Assembly (NCBI GenBank): GCA_021772075.1
Contig: JAETNQ010000003.1
Span: forward strand, 1-64,000
Direction of reading: 5' to 3'
Length of the DNA stretch: 64,000 bases
DNA from: Lachnospiraceae bacterium
GTDB lineage: Bacteria; Bacillota; Clostridia; Lachnospirales; Lachnospiraceae
Shown piece after piece: positions 49,210 to 58,821 of this stretch. Positions within the stretch are counted from its first letter, which is position 1, and each line of letters starts with the position of its first letter. Below the pieces are notes generated by a model. It was not told where the DNA came from and made no database searches. It saw nothing but the letters and a program-made list of their open reading frames with translations. Both the position numbers and the translations under genes were made by a program.

Positions 49210-50214
49210 TTATACGCCCTCCTTTTTCAGCAGTTTAAGTAATCTCCATATATTTTTATCCAATACCATCTTCAGGCCGGCGACCAGGAAAATAATCCCT
49301 GTGATCTTTCCTTTGATATATACATCGCCTTCCATTACTTTCTCTTCAAATTCCGGCTGCAGGAATATACCGCCTCCAACCACTGGGTAGAGCATGCCAT
49401 AGACCGCCATAATCTGTCCGGTCGCAGCCGGATCCTCCATCCCTGCCCGCAGATTGATTCTGCATTTCTCCGGTTTCAGCCTCCTGCATATCCATAGAAG
49501 CTGCTTTTTTGCGTTCCTAAATACGCTCCGGAAAGCTTCTCCCTGTAAAATATCGGTATAATACCGTATATTTTCCATGACTTTTTTTATTTTACCACAT
49601 ATTTCCCTTATTGTGTACTCTATATTTTTTAAGGCTTCCACAAGTTTATGGAAAAAACGAAAAACAGCATGAAAAAACGCCTTAATTCTTCCGGTCATTC
49701 CCTCCCCGGCTTCTTCCGGGAAAGTCCCTTCTGCTTCCTCCGTTTGGCTTCCGCTTTCCTCCGCTTCAGCTATCCCCGGCTTTTCTGTTTCCGGCCCGGC
49801 GGCTTCTTCCTCTTTTGTCTTTTCTTCTTCCCGGATTTCTTGAATTCCCGTTTTTTCCCTTCCGCTTCCTTTTTTGCCAGTCTTCTGTTTTTTCCTTTTA
49901 CCGCCTTTTTCCTTCTTTTTCCCTTCTTTATTTCGGGAGGAGTCCAATAGGGTAAAACAAAACAGCCTTATTCTCAAACAAGCGGATTCATGGTAGGAAA
50001 ACAAAATATTCACGATATGCAGCAGCCATGTCACCTTTATTTCCACGCGGACCGGAGGTTGCCCCCCAAGTTTTCCATCCGCCGCGACGCGGTATCTGAC
50101 AGGCACGAACAGCCCGCAGATCAGGACAAGCAAAAGAATTCCGATAACGGCTGCCAGAATAATTCCTATTATTTTCAGTATTGACAATATTATTGTTAAT
50201 AATATGTGCAGCAT
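49210..50214 (-). CDS. DUF2953 domain protein (YtfI-like)
   Basis: 334 residues. An N-terminal membrane helix (LSILKIIGIILAAVIGILLLVLICGLF), then VRYRVAADG, a long Lys/Glu low-complexity linker (about 100-165), and a C-terminal part (KLVEALKNIEYTIREICGKIKK...LLWICRRLKPEKCRINLRAGMEDPAATGQIMAVYGMLYPVV) typical of DUF2953. Adjacent to gerW, so likely a sporulation protein of the forespore envelope; the charged linker is longer than usual. Confidence 0.8.
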   Translation of the reverse strand: MLHILLTIILSILKIIGIILAAVIGILLLVLICGLFVPVRYRVAADGKLGGQPPVRVEIKVTWLLHIVNILFSYHESACLRIRLFCFTLLDSSRNKEGKKKEKGGKRKKQKTGKKGSGREKTGIQEIREEEKTKEEEAAGPETEKPGIAEAEESGSQTEEAEGTFPEEAGEGMTGRIKAFFHAVFRFFHKLVEALKNIEYTIREICGKIKKVMENIRYYTDILQGEAFRSVFRNAKKQLLWICRRLKPEKCRINLRAGMEDPAATGQIMAVYGMLYPVVGGGIFLQPEFEEKVMEGDVYIKGKITGIIFLVAGLKMVLDKNIWRLLKLLKKEGV

Positions 50215-50223
50215 ATCTACCTC

Positions 50224-50535
50224 TTAATCACCTTCTGGAAACAAATATTTTTTCAAATCCGGATATCCATTCCTTTCCAATGCCGCCTTCGTTATTTCGA
50301 CCACAAGATCCAGCGCTTCTTCATATTTTTTTGCGATGCCGATGATATATGGGGGATGTTTTTTATAGTATTTCTGCTGAAGAAAAGCACAGTGATAAAT
50401 CTCCAGCTGATCCCTTCCGGCGGCCAGAGCGATCACATATATCTGAAACTGCCCGGCATTGTGCCGCAGCTTCCACTTTACCATATTCGGATGTTTGATT
50501 CCTTCGCCTATATAAAGATTTTTATAAAATTTCAT
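50224..50535 (-). CDS. Conserved hypothetical protein, 103 aa
   Basis: KWKLRHNAGQFQIYVIALAAGRDQLEIYHCAFLQQKYYKKHPPYIIGIAKKYEEALDLVVEI. Compact alpha/beta protein of a type I associate with Lachnospiraceae genomes; no function known. Its stop is ten bases before the DUF2953 start region. Confidence 0.65.
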   Translation of the reverse strand: MKFYKNLYIGEGIKHPNMVKWKLRHNAGQFQIYVIALAAGRDQLEIYHCAFLQQKYYKKHPPYIIGIAKKYEEALDLVVEITKAALERNGYPDLKKYLFPEGD

Positions 50536-50622
50536 CCCTGAACCATCCGTCTGTATTTTTGTTTCCTGTTGCCATTATAACATAATTTTTTTTATTTCCA
50601 ATATCTAAAGTACAAAATAGGA

Positions 50623-52062
50623 TTATTCCTGAAAATGTGCATCAAAAATCCTCTTGGCGATCGGCACGGCAAAATCCCCGCCGGAGCCGGCGCCCTCAAT
50701 AATAATAGTCACGCTGATTTCCGGGTTGTCCACCGGGGCAAATCCGGTAAACCACGCGTGGGAATCCCCCTTTACGGTATTGTATTCCGCTGATCCCGTT
50801 TTTCCTGCCGCAGTATAGGAAAGCCCTTTTAACCGGCTTGCCGTCCCTTCCTCCACCACGCCGTGCATCAGTTCTTTCAAAACTTCCGCCTCTTCGGAAG
50901 AAAGCAGCCTCTTTGATGAAGACGGTGCAAATTTCTTGACTATCGTTCCCATACTGTTTTCCACAAAATCAATGACATAAGGTTTCATCAATACGCCATC
51001 GTTTGCAATCGCATTGGTGATCATATTCAAATGGGCCGGTGTCATTCCTGTCGTTCCCTGGCCGATGGCAATCTGCATCATATCGCTGTTCGGGGAATCT
51101 TCATATACCTCTATGCGGCTCTTGTTGTAACTGAGTTCCAGCGGAAGCTCCTGATTAAACAACAGGTCGTCCAGCGTATCCTGGAATTTCTTTTTCTCCA
51201 GTTTCAGGCCTATATCAGCAAAAGAAGCATTGCAGGATTTCGCAAAGGCCCTGGAAAAACTCACGCTGCCATGGCTCTGTCCGTGATAACAGTTAATCCT
51301 GTCAGCGCCGTCCGAAAAACTTCCGTTGCATTGGAAACCGTAGTTTTGATACGTATCCGGGTTCTCTCTTATATATTCCAGCGCTGTTACAATTTTAAAA
51401 GTAGACCCCGGCGGATACAGCCCTTGCGTGGTGCGGTTCAATAATATGCCGCTCTCCTTGTCCTCCACCAGGGAATCCCAAATTTCTTCTATTTGGTTAG
51501 GATCATAATCCGGTTTGGAAACCATGGCAAGGATTTTTCCGCTGGAAGGCTCCGTAACGATAATCGCCCCCCTATAGACGCCGAGCGCCTGGTCGGCCAC
51601 TTCCTGAAGTTTTACGTCCAAGGTGGTATGCACGTCGTCCCCGGGATATTTGCTCCCGGCCATATCGCTTGCCACTTTTTCCGCTAAAGGCGCATTGGAA
51701 TGGATCAAATAATAATTCCCCAAAGCCTCTATCCCGGCCCTTCCATGCGTGGCATACCCCACCACATGGGAAAAGAGGCTTCCGTACGGATAGCTGCGTA
51801 CTTCCTCCCCGTCTTCATCCGTAACTGTCTGCGCAAGAACTTCCCCTCCTCCTGCATAAATCGTCCCGCGGATGTTTTTTGCGGTAAGCACCTGCTGTCT
51901 GCCGTTATAACTGTTATTGATCAGTTCCTGCTCATGGGTGGAAGAATAGTAACAAATATAAACCATCATACTGAGAAAAACCGCCGCAAACAGATATGTG
52001 ACCGCCATAATAGGAAGATTCGTTTTTTTCTTTTTGGGATGATTATTCCTCTTCTCTTTCAT
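50623..52062 (-). CDS. Penicillin-binding transpeptidase
   Basis: 479 residues from ATG 52062, which overlaps the end of the FtsW/RodA gene. A membrane anchor (LPIMAVTYLFAAVFLSMMVYI), a dimerization domain (GRAGIEALGNYYL), and the transpeptidase: active-site serine GSTFKIVTALEY, SxN as SCNASF and KTGSAEY. A small class B PBP lacking the long domain of PBP2/FtsI, paired with its FtsW/RodA glycosyltransferase. Builds peptidoglycan in division, elongation or sporulation; which is not clear. Confidence 0.85.
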   Translation of the reverse strand: MKEKRNNHPKKKKTNLPIMAVTYLFAAVFLSMMVYICYYSSTHEQELINNSYNGRQQVLTAKNIRGTIYAGGGEVLAQTVTDEDGEEVRSYPYGSLFSHVVGYATHGRAGIEALGNYYLIHSNAPLAEKVASDMAGSKYPGDDVHTTLDVKLQEVADQALGVYRGAIIVTEPSSGKILAMVSKPDYDPNQIEEIWDSLVEDKESGILLNRTTQGLYPPGSTFKIVTALEYIRENPDTYQNYGFQCNGSFSDGADRINCYHGQSHGSVSFSRAFAKSCNASFADIGLKLEKKKFQDTLDDLLFNQELPLELSYNKSRIEVYEDSPNSDMMQIAIGQGTTGMTPAHLNMITNAIANDGVLMKPYVIDFVENSMGTIVKKFAPSSSKRLLSSEEAEVLKELMHGVVEEGTASRLKGLSYTAAGKTGSAEYNTVKGDSHAWFTGFAPVDNPEISVTIIIEGAGSGGDFAVPIAKRIFDAHFQE

Positions 52063-53428
52063 TCCGATCCTCTGTCCTGCTGTTTTTGACTTTCCGCCTC
52101 TTTCTTTCCGCATATCTTTCCTCTTTTTCCTCATCCCCTTTTACCATGCAAAGCCCTTCTATAATCGCAAACATGATCAACGTCGTCAGCACAGAGCTCC
52201 CGCCATAACTGACCAACGGCAAAGTAACGCCGGTCAGCGGAATAAATTTGCTGCCCCCGCCGATTGTCAGGAACACTTGGAAAATATAAGTAACCCCGAG
52301 TCCAAAAGCAATCAGCCGGTAAAAATTATCCTTTAACTTCATAGAAATATCCATAAACATAATGAAGCTGCTCAAACATACCAGGATCATACACATGGCG
52401 AACAGGATACCTAGTTCTTCTGCAATCGCGGAAAAAATAAAATCCGCTTCCACAAAAGGAATGGAATTCGGCGTTCCCTGGAAAAGCCCCATGCCAAACC
52501 AGCCGCCGCTGCCAATGGCAAATAACGACTGGGTAATCTGATAACCCGCAGAATCGATTTCGCTCCATGGATCCCGCCATGCCTGGACACGCACCTGCAC
52601 ATGGCTGAAAGCCTGGTAAGCAATGACTGCAGCGGCGCTTCCTCCGGCCGTTCCTGCCAGAAGATACAACGGATTTCTGGTAGCCACAAATACCATCAGC
52701 ACATATACCACAAAGAAAATCAACGCGCTGCCAAGGTCTTTGGAAACCACGAGAATAACGACATGGATTCCCGCCACCACCGCCGTTGTAAATACTTCAA
52801 AAAATGAAGCGGATTCATGCAGGGCGCCGGCAACAAAGAAAACAAAAATGATCTTTACGAATTCCGACGGCTGGAACGTCACCCCGCCGACAGAATAGGA
52901 AATTTTCGAACCGTTCGTATACGCTCCCAGTATGAGCACGACCGCCAGAGCCGCGATCCCTGCCAGGGCATAAACCCATGTCAGCTTTTTTAAAAATTTC
53001 AGCTTATGGATAAAAAAAGGAATTACCATCGCCACGACGATCGAACATACCGCGATGACAAACTGTTTTACCGCTTTTTCATAAGAAAGCCGGGTTAATA
53101 CGACGAATCCGATACCCAGAAGCATGCACATATTGTTCACCGCCAGCCGGTTCGCCCTCGGGTAGATCATATGAAACAAAATAACCGTGGCAAACAGGAC
53201 GATCTGCTGGAAAATATAAAAAAACAGATAGGTCATATCTCCGGTTTCAAAGCATATTGCCATAAAACAGGAAAAATGAACCGCCAGCATCAGAAAATTC
53301 TGCCGTGTATAAATCCCGCTTCTTCGTTCTTCGTCCTGAAACCGGAATACTGCGAAAGATTCATATGCATATAATGCCATTAACAGCGTAATGACATATT
53401 TAGATATTTCTGTAATGTACAGTTCCAT
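52043..53428 (-). CDS. FtsW/RodA/SpoVE-family cell-wall glycosyltransferase
   Basis: 461 residues with about ten membrane helices. FQPSEFVKIIFVFFVAGALHE, SKDLGSALIFFVVYVLM, FIFSAIAEELGILFAM and GGGSKFIPLTGVTLPLVSYGGSSVLT are family signatures. Polymerises glycan from lipid II with the class B PBP encoded directly downstream. The C-terminal cytoplasmic tail is unusually charged. Confidence 0.9.
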   Translation of the reverse strand: MELYITEISKYVITLLMALYAYESFAVFRFQDEERRSGIYTRQNFLMLAVHFSCFMAICFETGDMTYLFFYIFQQIVLFATVILFHMIYPRANRLAVNNMCMLLGIGFVVLTRLSYEKAVKQFVIAVCSIVVAMVIPFFIHKLKFLKKLTWVYALAGIAALAVVLILGAYTNGSKISYSVGGVTFQPSEFVKIIFVFFVAGALHESASFFEVFTTAVVAGIHVVILVVSKDLGSALIFFVVYVLMVFVATRNPLYLLAGTAGGSAAAVIAYQAFSHVQVRVQAWRDPWSEIDSAGYQITQSLFAIGSGGWFGMGLFQGTPNSIPFVEADFIFSAIAEELGILFAMCMILVCLSSFIMFMDISMKLKDNFYRLIAFGLGVTYIFQVFLTIGGGSKFIPLTGVTLPLVSYGGSSVLTTLIMFAIIEGLCMVKGDEEKEERYAERKRRKVKNSRTEDRNEREEE

Positions 53429-55680
53429 TATTCCGCTCCCCGCTTAAAATGGCCTTTTGTATACTCTGCATAAGGCACATTCTTGTAAAGATTTCCCCCG
53501 CCCTCCATCCAAAAACGAAGTATTTGTTTTGTCTCATCTTCTCCTTCTACCGTAAAATCCAGACGGAACGTAGAAATTCCTGCCTCTTTTATTTTGTCCG
53601 TATTCTGGTGAAGCGATAACGGAAGAGAGTTATAGACCACATTATAACAATGCGCGCAATTTAAATATACAGGAAAGACCTTTCCGTATCTGTCTGTCAA
53701 AGCGGCAAACTCCTGCCTCTGTCCTTTCTTCTTTCGACGGCAGCCCTCCGTCGTGCCAGCAACGCAGTTAGCAGATATCATCATAGGAACCCTTCCGTAA
53801 ACGGACATTGCCAGATCCCTCTCCCCCGCTTTGCCCGCCAGTTCTTTCAGCTCATGGATATTCAATTCAACCGGAACATACGCCTCCTTACAATCCCTCC
53901 CAAGAACCCGGAGAGCCTCTCCATTCCAAATATAAAGGCCGGCATCCGAAACTATTTTTATATCCCGAAGCCCCTGAAAACTATTCTTAATATATTGAAG
54001 TTCCTCCAAGTTGCGCGCCAGAACTCCTTCAAAAACGGATTCTCTAAGCAAAGATTCTATTTTATCTAAATAAAGGTCATCTTTTTGCCTTATCACATAG
54101 GGCAAGGCCAGATAAAGCTCCGTTTTCCTTCCGGCATCCTTCCATTCCTTCATCCATTCCTTGTCCATGCAAAGATCCGCATCCACATAAAGCCGCTCCG
54201 CTCCGCAGGATATGGTCGCGGCGCATTGTTCCTTTGTCAGCGCCAGCACATGGATCTTTGCCTTTCCATCCTTCTTTCCACCGGCAATATGATGTTCCGA
54301 ATGTTTCTTATAAAGCTCCGTTTCCTCCTCAGGTTTCTTTGCTTTTCTTCCGTAAAGGGAACGAAAACCGTTTTTTCTGATGATCTCTTCTTCCAAACGT
54401 TCCAATGCCGTCCGCCGCAGATCGTTGATATGTTTTACCGGAAGAAAAACATCCTCCGGCATCCAAATACTCAAATCATCCAAGTAAAATGCCGTATTCC
54501 CGCATTTGCCAAGCTGCCTGCGGATTCCTTCCTCTGTCAGCGGCTGTTTCTGCGCCTCCTGCGGCTTCTCTCCCTTCGCCGCGGCCTGCACGCCACTCCC
54601 CGTAACAACCAGCTCCGTTTCTTCTCCTTTTACCAGCCTTATATCCATTCGGACAGGATAACGGAAATCGCCTTCCAGATAAGTTTTCCTGATTTGTCCC
54701 AGCAAACCTTCATCGCTTCCTGTATATCCCGGATTTTCCAGGGATATCATATCCCTTCCGTTATGCTTATAATAATAACCTTGACTGATTTCGCTTCGGA
54801 TATACAATGATTCCAGTTTTTTCCGGTCTTCCTCTTCCACACGGTAATTCCCCGGATCTTCATAATACCGGTCGATATACTTCCTGTAGATTCCCGTTAC
54901 GCCGGCGGCATATTCCGGGCTTTTCATTCTTCCTTCAATTTTCAGGGAATCGATGCCGGCCTCTATCAGTTCTCCCAGCAGTTCCACCGTACACATGTCC
55001 TTAAGGCTTAAAGGGTACATATCCTTTCCTGCCTTCCGCCCCAAGCCGGATACGGCACCGGAAAATCCATGGGATATTCCATAAGGCAGCCGGCATGGCT
55101 GGGCGCACCTTCCCCTGTTCCCGCTTCTTCCTCCGATCACGCTGCTGAACAAGCACTGGCCAGAATAGCAATAACAGACCGCCCCATGAATAAACGTTTC
55201 GATCTCTATACCCGTCTTTTCTTTTATTTCCTTTATCTCTGCCAGCGATAATTCCCTTGCCGGAACGATCCGGTCGGCGCCCAGGGCTTTCAAATACTCC
55301 GCCCCCCGGAAACCCGTCACCGCCATCTGCGTGCTGACATGCCTCGCAAGCGCCGGAAACCATCGGCCGACCGCCTGAAATACCCCAAGATCCTGGACGA
55401 TCACTCCGTCCAGCCCTGCTTCATAAAAAGGAAGGAGGTAAGAATATATCTCATGGAATTCCCGTTCCTTTACAAGGGTATTCACCGTCAGGTATACCTT
55501 TCTCCCATAAATATGGGCATATCTTACCGCCCGGCATACTTCTTCCTCTGTAAAATTGTCCGCATATGCCCTTGCGCCGAATTTGTCGCCCCCGAGATAA
55601 ACAGCGTCGGCCCCGGCATGTACCGCCCCCAGAAAACTTTCATAATTCCCTGCAGGCGCAAGCAATTCCACTTTCTTCAT
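53428..55680 (-). CDS. U32 family peptidase
   Basis: 750 residues. LLAPAGNYESFLGAVHAGADAVYLGG start, VIVQDLGVF, STQMAVTGF, EIETFIHGAVCYCYSGQCLFSSVIGGRSGNRGRCAQPCRLPYG (Fe-S cysteine cluster), then DUF3656-type C terminus with a second cysteine region YLNCAHCYN. U32 proteins with this cluster include RlhA, which hydroxylates 23S rRNA C2501, as well as proposed collagenases. It sits one base from the FtsW gene. Function assigned by family. Confidence 0.9.
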   Translation of the reverse strand: MKKVELLAPAGNYESFLGAVHAGADAVYLGGDKFGARAYADNFTEEEVCRAVRYAHIYGRKVYLTVNTLVKEREFHEIYSYLLPFYEAGLDGVIVQDLGVFQAVGRWFPALARHVSTQMAVTGFRGAEYLKALGADRIVPARELSLAEIKEIKEKTGIEIETFIHGAVCYCYSGQCLFSSVIGGRSGNRGRCAQPCRLPYGISHGFSGAVSGLGRKAGKDMYPLSLKDMCTVELLGELIEAGIDSLKIEGRMKSPEYAAGVTGIYRKYIDRYYEDPGNYRVEEEDRKKLESLYIRSEISQGYYYKHNGRDMISLENPGYTGSDEGLLGQIRKTYLEGDFRYPVRMDIRLVKGEETELVVTGSGVQAAAKGEKPQEAQKQPLTEEGIRRQLGKCGNTAFYLDDLSIWMPEDVFLPVKHINDLRRTALERLEEEIIRKNGFRSLYGRKAKKPEEETELYKKHSEHHIAGGKKDGKAKIHVLALTKEQCAATISCGAERLYVDADLCMDKEWMKEWKDAGRKTELYLALPYVIRQKDDLYLDKIESLLRESVFEGVLARNLEELQYIKNSFQGLRDIKIVSDAGLYIWNGEALRVLGRDCKEAYVPVELNIHELKELAGKAGERDLAMSVYGRVPMMISANCVAGTTEGCRRKKKGQRQEFAALTDRYGKVFPVYLNCAHCYNVVYNSLPLSLHQNTDKIKEAGISTFRLDFTVEGEDETKQILRFWMEGGGNLYKNVPYAEYTKGHFKRGAE

Positions 55681-55721
55681 ATCCGCTCCCGTATGTCATA
55701 GCATTCTATTAATTGTAAAGA

Positions 55722-55741
55722 GCTGTCTTATGCAAGACAGC
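55722..55741. terminator. Intrinsic terminator after zapA
   Basis: GCTGTCTT-ATGC-AAGACAGC perfect 8-bp stem; TCTTTACAA follows on the minus strand. Confidence 0.75.
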
Positions 55742-55764
55742 CCTTTTCTTTCTTTTATCTCCAA

Positions 55765-56181
55765 TTACTTTCCATTTCCTTTAAAGTCTTTCAGCTCCGT
55801 CTCCATACGAATTATTTTCTTTGCGCTTTCATTTACTTCCGACTGCAGGCTTTTTACATTTTTTTCCGTATTTTCCAGCTTGATCTGCGATGCGATCAAT
55901 TCGTGCTTCAAATCATACAATTCCCGCTCTTTGCTTTGGATCTCCTCTTCCAAAAGGCTGATCTGTTTTTTCGCCTTGAAATAATCATCCGCGATATTCA
56001 GTTGGAGCAGAACACTCTGGGTATCCGAAGGCTGTCTCCGAAAACTATCGACCTTGCCGTATTCCGCCATCTTATTATTAATATAAGACGCTACTTTCTG
56101 CAAATATTCTTCACTTTCATAACCGCTCAATGTAAATACCTTGCCGCCGATAATAACTTCCGTATCCGTCTTAGCCGACAC
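55765..56181 (-). CDS. zapA: Cell division protein ZapA
   Basis: 138 residues. Head domain TDTEVIIGGKVFTLSGYESEEYLQKVASYINNKMAEY, then LNIADDYFKAKKQISLLEEEIQSKERELYDLKHELI coiled coil. ZapA cross-links FtsZ filaments in the Z-ring. Coiled coil longer than in small ZapAs, as usual in Firmicutes. Confidence 0.85.
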   Translation of the reverse strand: MSAKTDTEVIIGGKVFTLSGYESEEYLQKVASYINNKMAEYGKVDSFRRQPSDTQSVLLQLNIADDYFKAKKQISLLEEEIQSKERELYDLKHELIASQIKLENTEKNVKSLQSEVNESAKKIIRMETELKDFKGNGK

Positions 56182-56251
56182 TCCCCATCACATCCTTCCA
56201 CTAAATATGCTGTTCCTTCCATTTTTCCATACAACATCTATTATATAGATA

Positions 56252-57250
56252 TTAAGAAGGAATTTCAAGCCCTAAATGATGATACGCCAGATCCGTCGCT
56301 ACCCTTCCCTTCGGAGTGCGGTTTAAAAATCCGTTTTTCAGCAAAAACGGTTCATATACATCCTCCAGCGTCCCGGCATCTTCCCCGATGGATGCTGCCA
56401 GCGTATCCAGCCCCACCGGCCCTCCTTTGAATTTATCGATAATCGTAATCAATATATTTCGATCGATATGATCCAGCCCCATCCGATCCACTTCCATCAG
56501 ATCCAAAGCCATCCGGGCCACCTCTTCCGTGATCACGCCTTCGTATTTGATCTGCGCGAAATCCCTGACCCGCTTCAACATCCGGTTGGCAAGGCGCGGC
56601 GTCCCCCTGCTCCTTCTCGCCAGTTCCTGCGCTCCTTCCTTTTCGATTTCCACATCCAGGACTTTTGCCGAATGCTGGATGATCAGCGTCAGTTCCTCCG
56701 CAGAATAAAACTCAAGGCGGTGGATCACCCCAAAACGATCCCTCAAAGGAGCGGTTAAAAGGCCGGCCCTCGTCGTCGCGCCCACCAATGTGAATTTCGG
56801 AAGATCCAGCCGGATCGAACGGGCTGACGCTCCTTTTCCGATCATAATATCGATGCAGTAATCCTCCATCGCCGGATAAAGAACCTCTTCCACCTGACGG
56901 TTCAGACGGTGTATTTCGTCTACAAACAACAAATCTCCTTCCTGCAGATTGTTTAAAATAGCGGCGATCTCTCCTGGTTTCTCGATGGCGGGACCGCTTG
57001 TCACCTTCATATTCACGCCCATCTCGGAAGCGATAATGCCGGCAAGCGTCGTCTTTCCGAGTCCCGGAGGGCCATAAAAAAGCACATGGTCCAACGCGTC
57101 TTTCCTCTGCTTTGCCGCCTCGATATACACCTTCAGGTTCTCCTTCACCTTTGTCTGTCCGATATAATCCTCCAGGCGCTTCGGACGGAGGGAACCCTCT
57201 ATTTTCACATCTTCTTCCGTAAACCCGGTCTCTATCATTCTTTTTGCCAT
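56252..57250 (-). CDS. ruvB: Holliday junction branch-migration ATPase RuvB
   Basis: 332 residues. [28 protein letters not shown], Walker [17 protein letters not shown], Walker [29 protein letters not shown] and the winged-helix C terminus. Motor of branch migration with RuvA. 56 bases downstream of ruvA. Confidence 0.97.
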   Translation of the reverse strand: MAKRMIETGFTEEDVKIEGSLRPKRLEDYIGQTKVKENLKVYIEAAKQRKDALDHVLFYGPPGLGKTTLAGIIASEMGVNMKVTSGPAIEKPGEIAAILNNLQEGDLLFVDEIHRLNRQVEEVLYPAMEDYCIDIMIGKGASARSIRLDLPKFTLVGATTRAGLLTAPLRDRFGVIHRLEFYSAEELTLIIQHSAKVLDVEIEKEGAQELARRSRGTPRLANRMLKRVRDFAQIKYEGVITEEVARMALDLMEVDRMGLDHIDRNILITIIDKFKGGPVGLDTLAASIGEDAGTLEDVYEPFLLKNGFLNRTPKGRVATDLAYHHLGLEIPS

Positions 57251-57306
57251 ATCGATAACATGCCCTTCCTATGCCTCTGTCCGTTGCTTCAGGCATATAT
57301 TTTTTA

Positions 57307-57921
57307 TCAGCCGTTCATATGCTTCAAAGCCAGCTTCAAAATTTCCTCCGTATCCATTCCTTCCAGCACTCCCGCCCTTTTTACCGCCTTCAGCGCCTCC
57401 GACGGGGAATAGCCAAGCGCCGTCAGCGCCTCTGCCGCTTCGTTCCGGGCCGTATCCGTTTCCGCCCCTGTCACGCGAACTGCTTTTTGTCCTTCTCCCC
57501 GGCTCATAAAGCTCTCTTCCAAGGATACCTTGTCCCGCAGATCCAGAATGACCCGTTCCGCCGTCTTTACTCCGATTCCCGGCGCTTTGGCGATGGCTTT
57601 GGCATCACCGGAAAGAATCGCAAAACGCAGATCATCCGCCGTCATTGTCGACAGAATCGCCTGTCCCCCTTTCGGGCCGATTCCATTTACCGTAATCAGC
57701 CTGCGGAATATCTCCAGATCATCCCTTGTCAAAAAACCGTAAAGCCAGAATGCGTCCTCTTTCACATAAGTATAAGTATATATTTTCACTTCCTGCCCGA
57801 TCCCCGGAAGAAGCCCGGCCGTTCCTGCGGAAATCCGGATATTATATCCGATATTGTTCACTTCCAGTATCAGATTATCCTCCGCAATGTCTGCGATTTC
57901 TCCCTTCATATATGCGATCAT
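57307..57921 (-). CDS. ruvA: Holliday junction DNA helicase RuvA
   Basis: 204 residues. MIAYMKGEIADIAEDNLILEVNNIGYNI OB domain, VKEDAFWLYGFLTRDDLEIFRRLITVNGIGPKGGQAIL and APGIGVKTAERVILDLRDK helix-hairpin-helix motifs, C-terminal domain III. Binds four-way junctions and recruits RuvB, encoded next. Confidence 0.97.
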   Translation of the reverse strand: MIAYMKGEIADIAEDNLILEVNNIGYNIRISAGTAGLLPGIGQEVKIYTYTYVKEDAFWLYGFLTRDDLEIFRRLITVNGIGPKGGQAILSTMTADDLRFAILSGDAKAIAKAPGIGVKTAERVILDLRDKVSLEESFMSRGEGQKAVRVTGAETDTARNEAAEALTALGYSPSEALKAVKRAGVLEGMDTEEILKLALKHMNG

Positions 57922-58418
57922 AGATTTTTCACAAACTCCTTCCCCATATATTTGGCCGCTTCCCGGGCAAGCAGCCCGATGAGCAGTCCGGTAACCAGCC
58001 CTGCTGCCAGAAGCACCGGAAGATAAAAAGCGACTCCTGCAGTTCTCGTTACGAAATACGCCACCAGAATCTGTCCGATATTATGGCAAACGCCGCCCGC
58101 CATGCTGACTCCTATTATGCTGAACCCTTTCGCTCTTTTTAACAGGCACATCACCATAAAACTGCCCGCCGCCCCCGCCAGGCTGTACATCACCATAAAT
58201 AAGTTTCCAAATAAAAAACCGGAGAGAAAAACTCTTGCCAGATTCAATGCCAGCGCCTCCTTCCATCCATAACGATAGAGCGCGAGCAGCACCGCCAGAT
58301 TAGCCAGCCCCAGTTTCACTCCGGGAACTCCAAAATAAAAAGGAACCAGGGATTCCACATAAGACAGGATAAGGGCGAAGGAAAGGAAAAGACCCATATA
58401 TGCAATTTTATTTTTCAT
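57918..58418 (-). CDS. Gx transporter / heptaprenyl diphosphate synthase component I family
   Basis: 166 residues from ATG 58418. About five membrane helices: GLFLSFALILSYVESLVPFYFGVPGVKLGLANLAVLLALYRYG...GNLFMVMYSLAGAAGSFMVM...SIIGVSMAGGVCHNIGQILVAYFV. Resembles ECF-type transporter S components annotated as Gx transporter. It overlaps ruvA by four bases and is coupled to the NusG-II gene upstream. Substrate unknown. Confidence 0.85.
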   Translation of the reverse strand: MKNKIAYMGLFLSFALILSYVESLVPFYFGVPGVKLGLANLAVLLALYRYGWKEALALNLARVFLSGFLFGNLFMVMYSLAGAAGSFMVMCLLKRAKGFSIIGVSMAGGVCHNIGQILVAYFVTRTAGVAFYLPVLLAAGLVTGLLIGLLAREAAKYMGKEFVKNL

Positions 58419-58438
58419 TCCTTTTCCTCCCTGTTCCG

Positions 58439-58819
58439 TCACCTTGCCAAAACGTCCGCTTCCCCTGTTTCCCCGCCGATGATCTGAACCGCCAGCTTAT
58501 GGGGAAGACAAATGATGCTTTCCCCGTTTTTTCCAACCGGCCCCTGTTTCACGCAAAGCTTGTCCGGGCAGTCCGCCTCTTCCATATATGCCTCTCCGTC
58601 CCGAATCACCAGCACGTTTCTTCCTCCCCCGTCGCCTGTCAGGACAATCCTCCCATCCGTGTGTAACGGATAGCTGCCGATCGTCTCCCCGTTTCTTGAC
58701 ACAACAGCCGCAGTTCCTCTGCCGGAGGCCGCGCAGCTTCGCCAGAAAAAAAGAAAAAAGGCAGCAAAAGCAATTACCAGGAACAAATAGACATCATTTC
58801 TTTTTATTTTTTCCCGCAT
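58439..58819 (-). CDS. NusG domain II protein
   Basis: 126 residues. One membrane helix (DVYLFLVIAFAAFFLFF) then a beta domain SYPLHTDGRIVLTG...MEEADCPDKLCVKQGPVGKNGESIICLPHKLAVQI. This NusG_II fold usually pairs with the Gx transporter, as here; unknown role, possibly electron transfer or cofactor uptake (conserved CPDKLC). Confidence 0.9.
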   Translation of the reverse strand: MREKIKRNDVYLFLVIAFAAFFLFFWRSCAASGRGTAAVVSRNGETIGSYPLHTDGRIVLTGDGGGRNVLVIRDGEAYMEEADCPDKLCVKQGPVGKNGESIICLPHKLAVQIIGGETGEADVLAR

Positions 58820-58821
58820 AC

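Noticed and set aside
49648-49950. Phe/Ser-rich plus-strand ORF
   Set aside because: Complement of the Lys/Glu linker of the DUF2953 protein.
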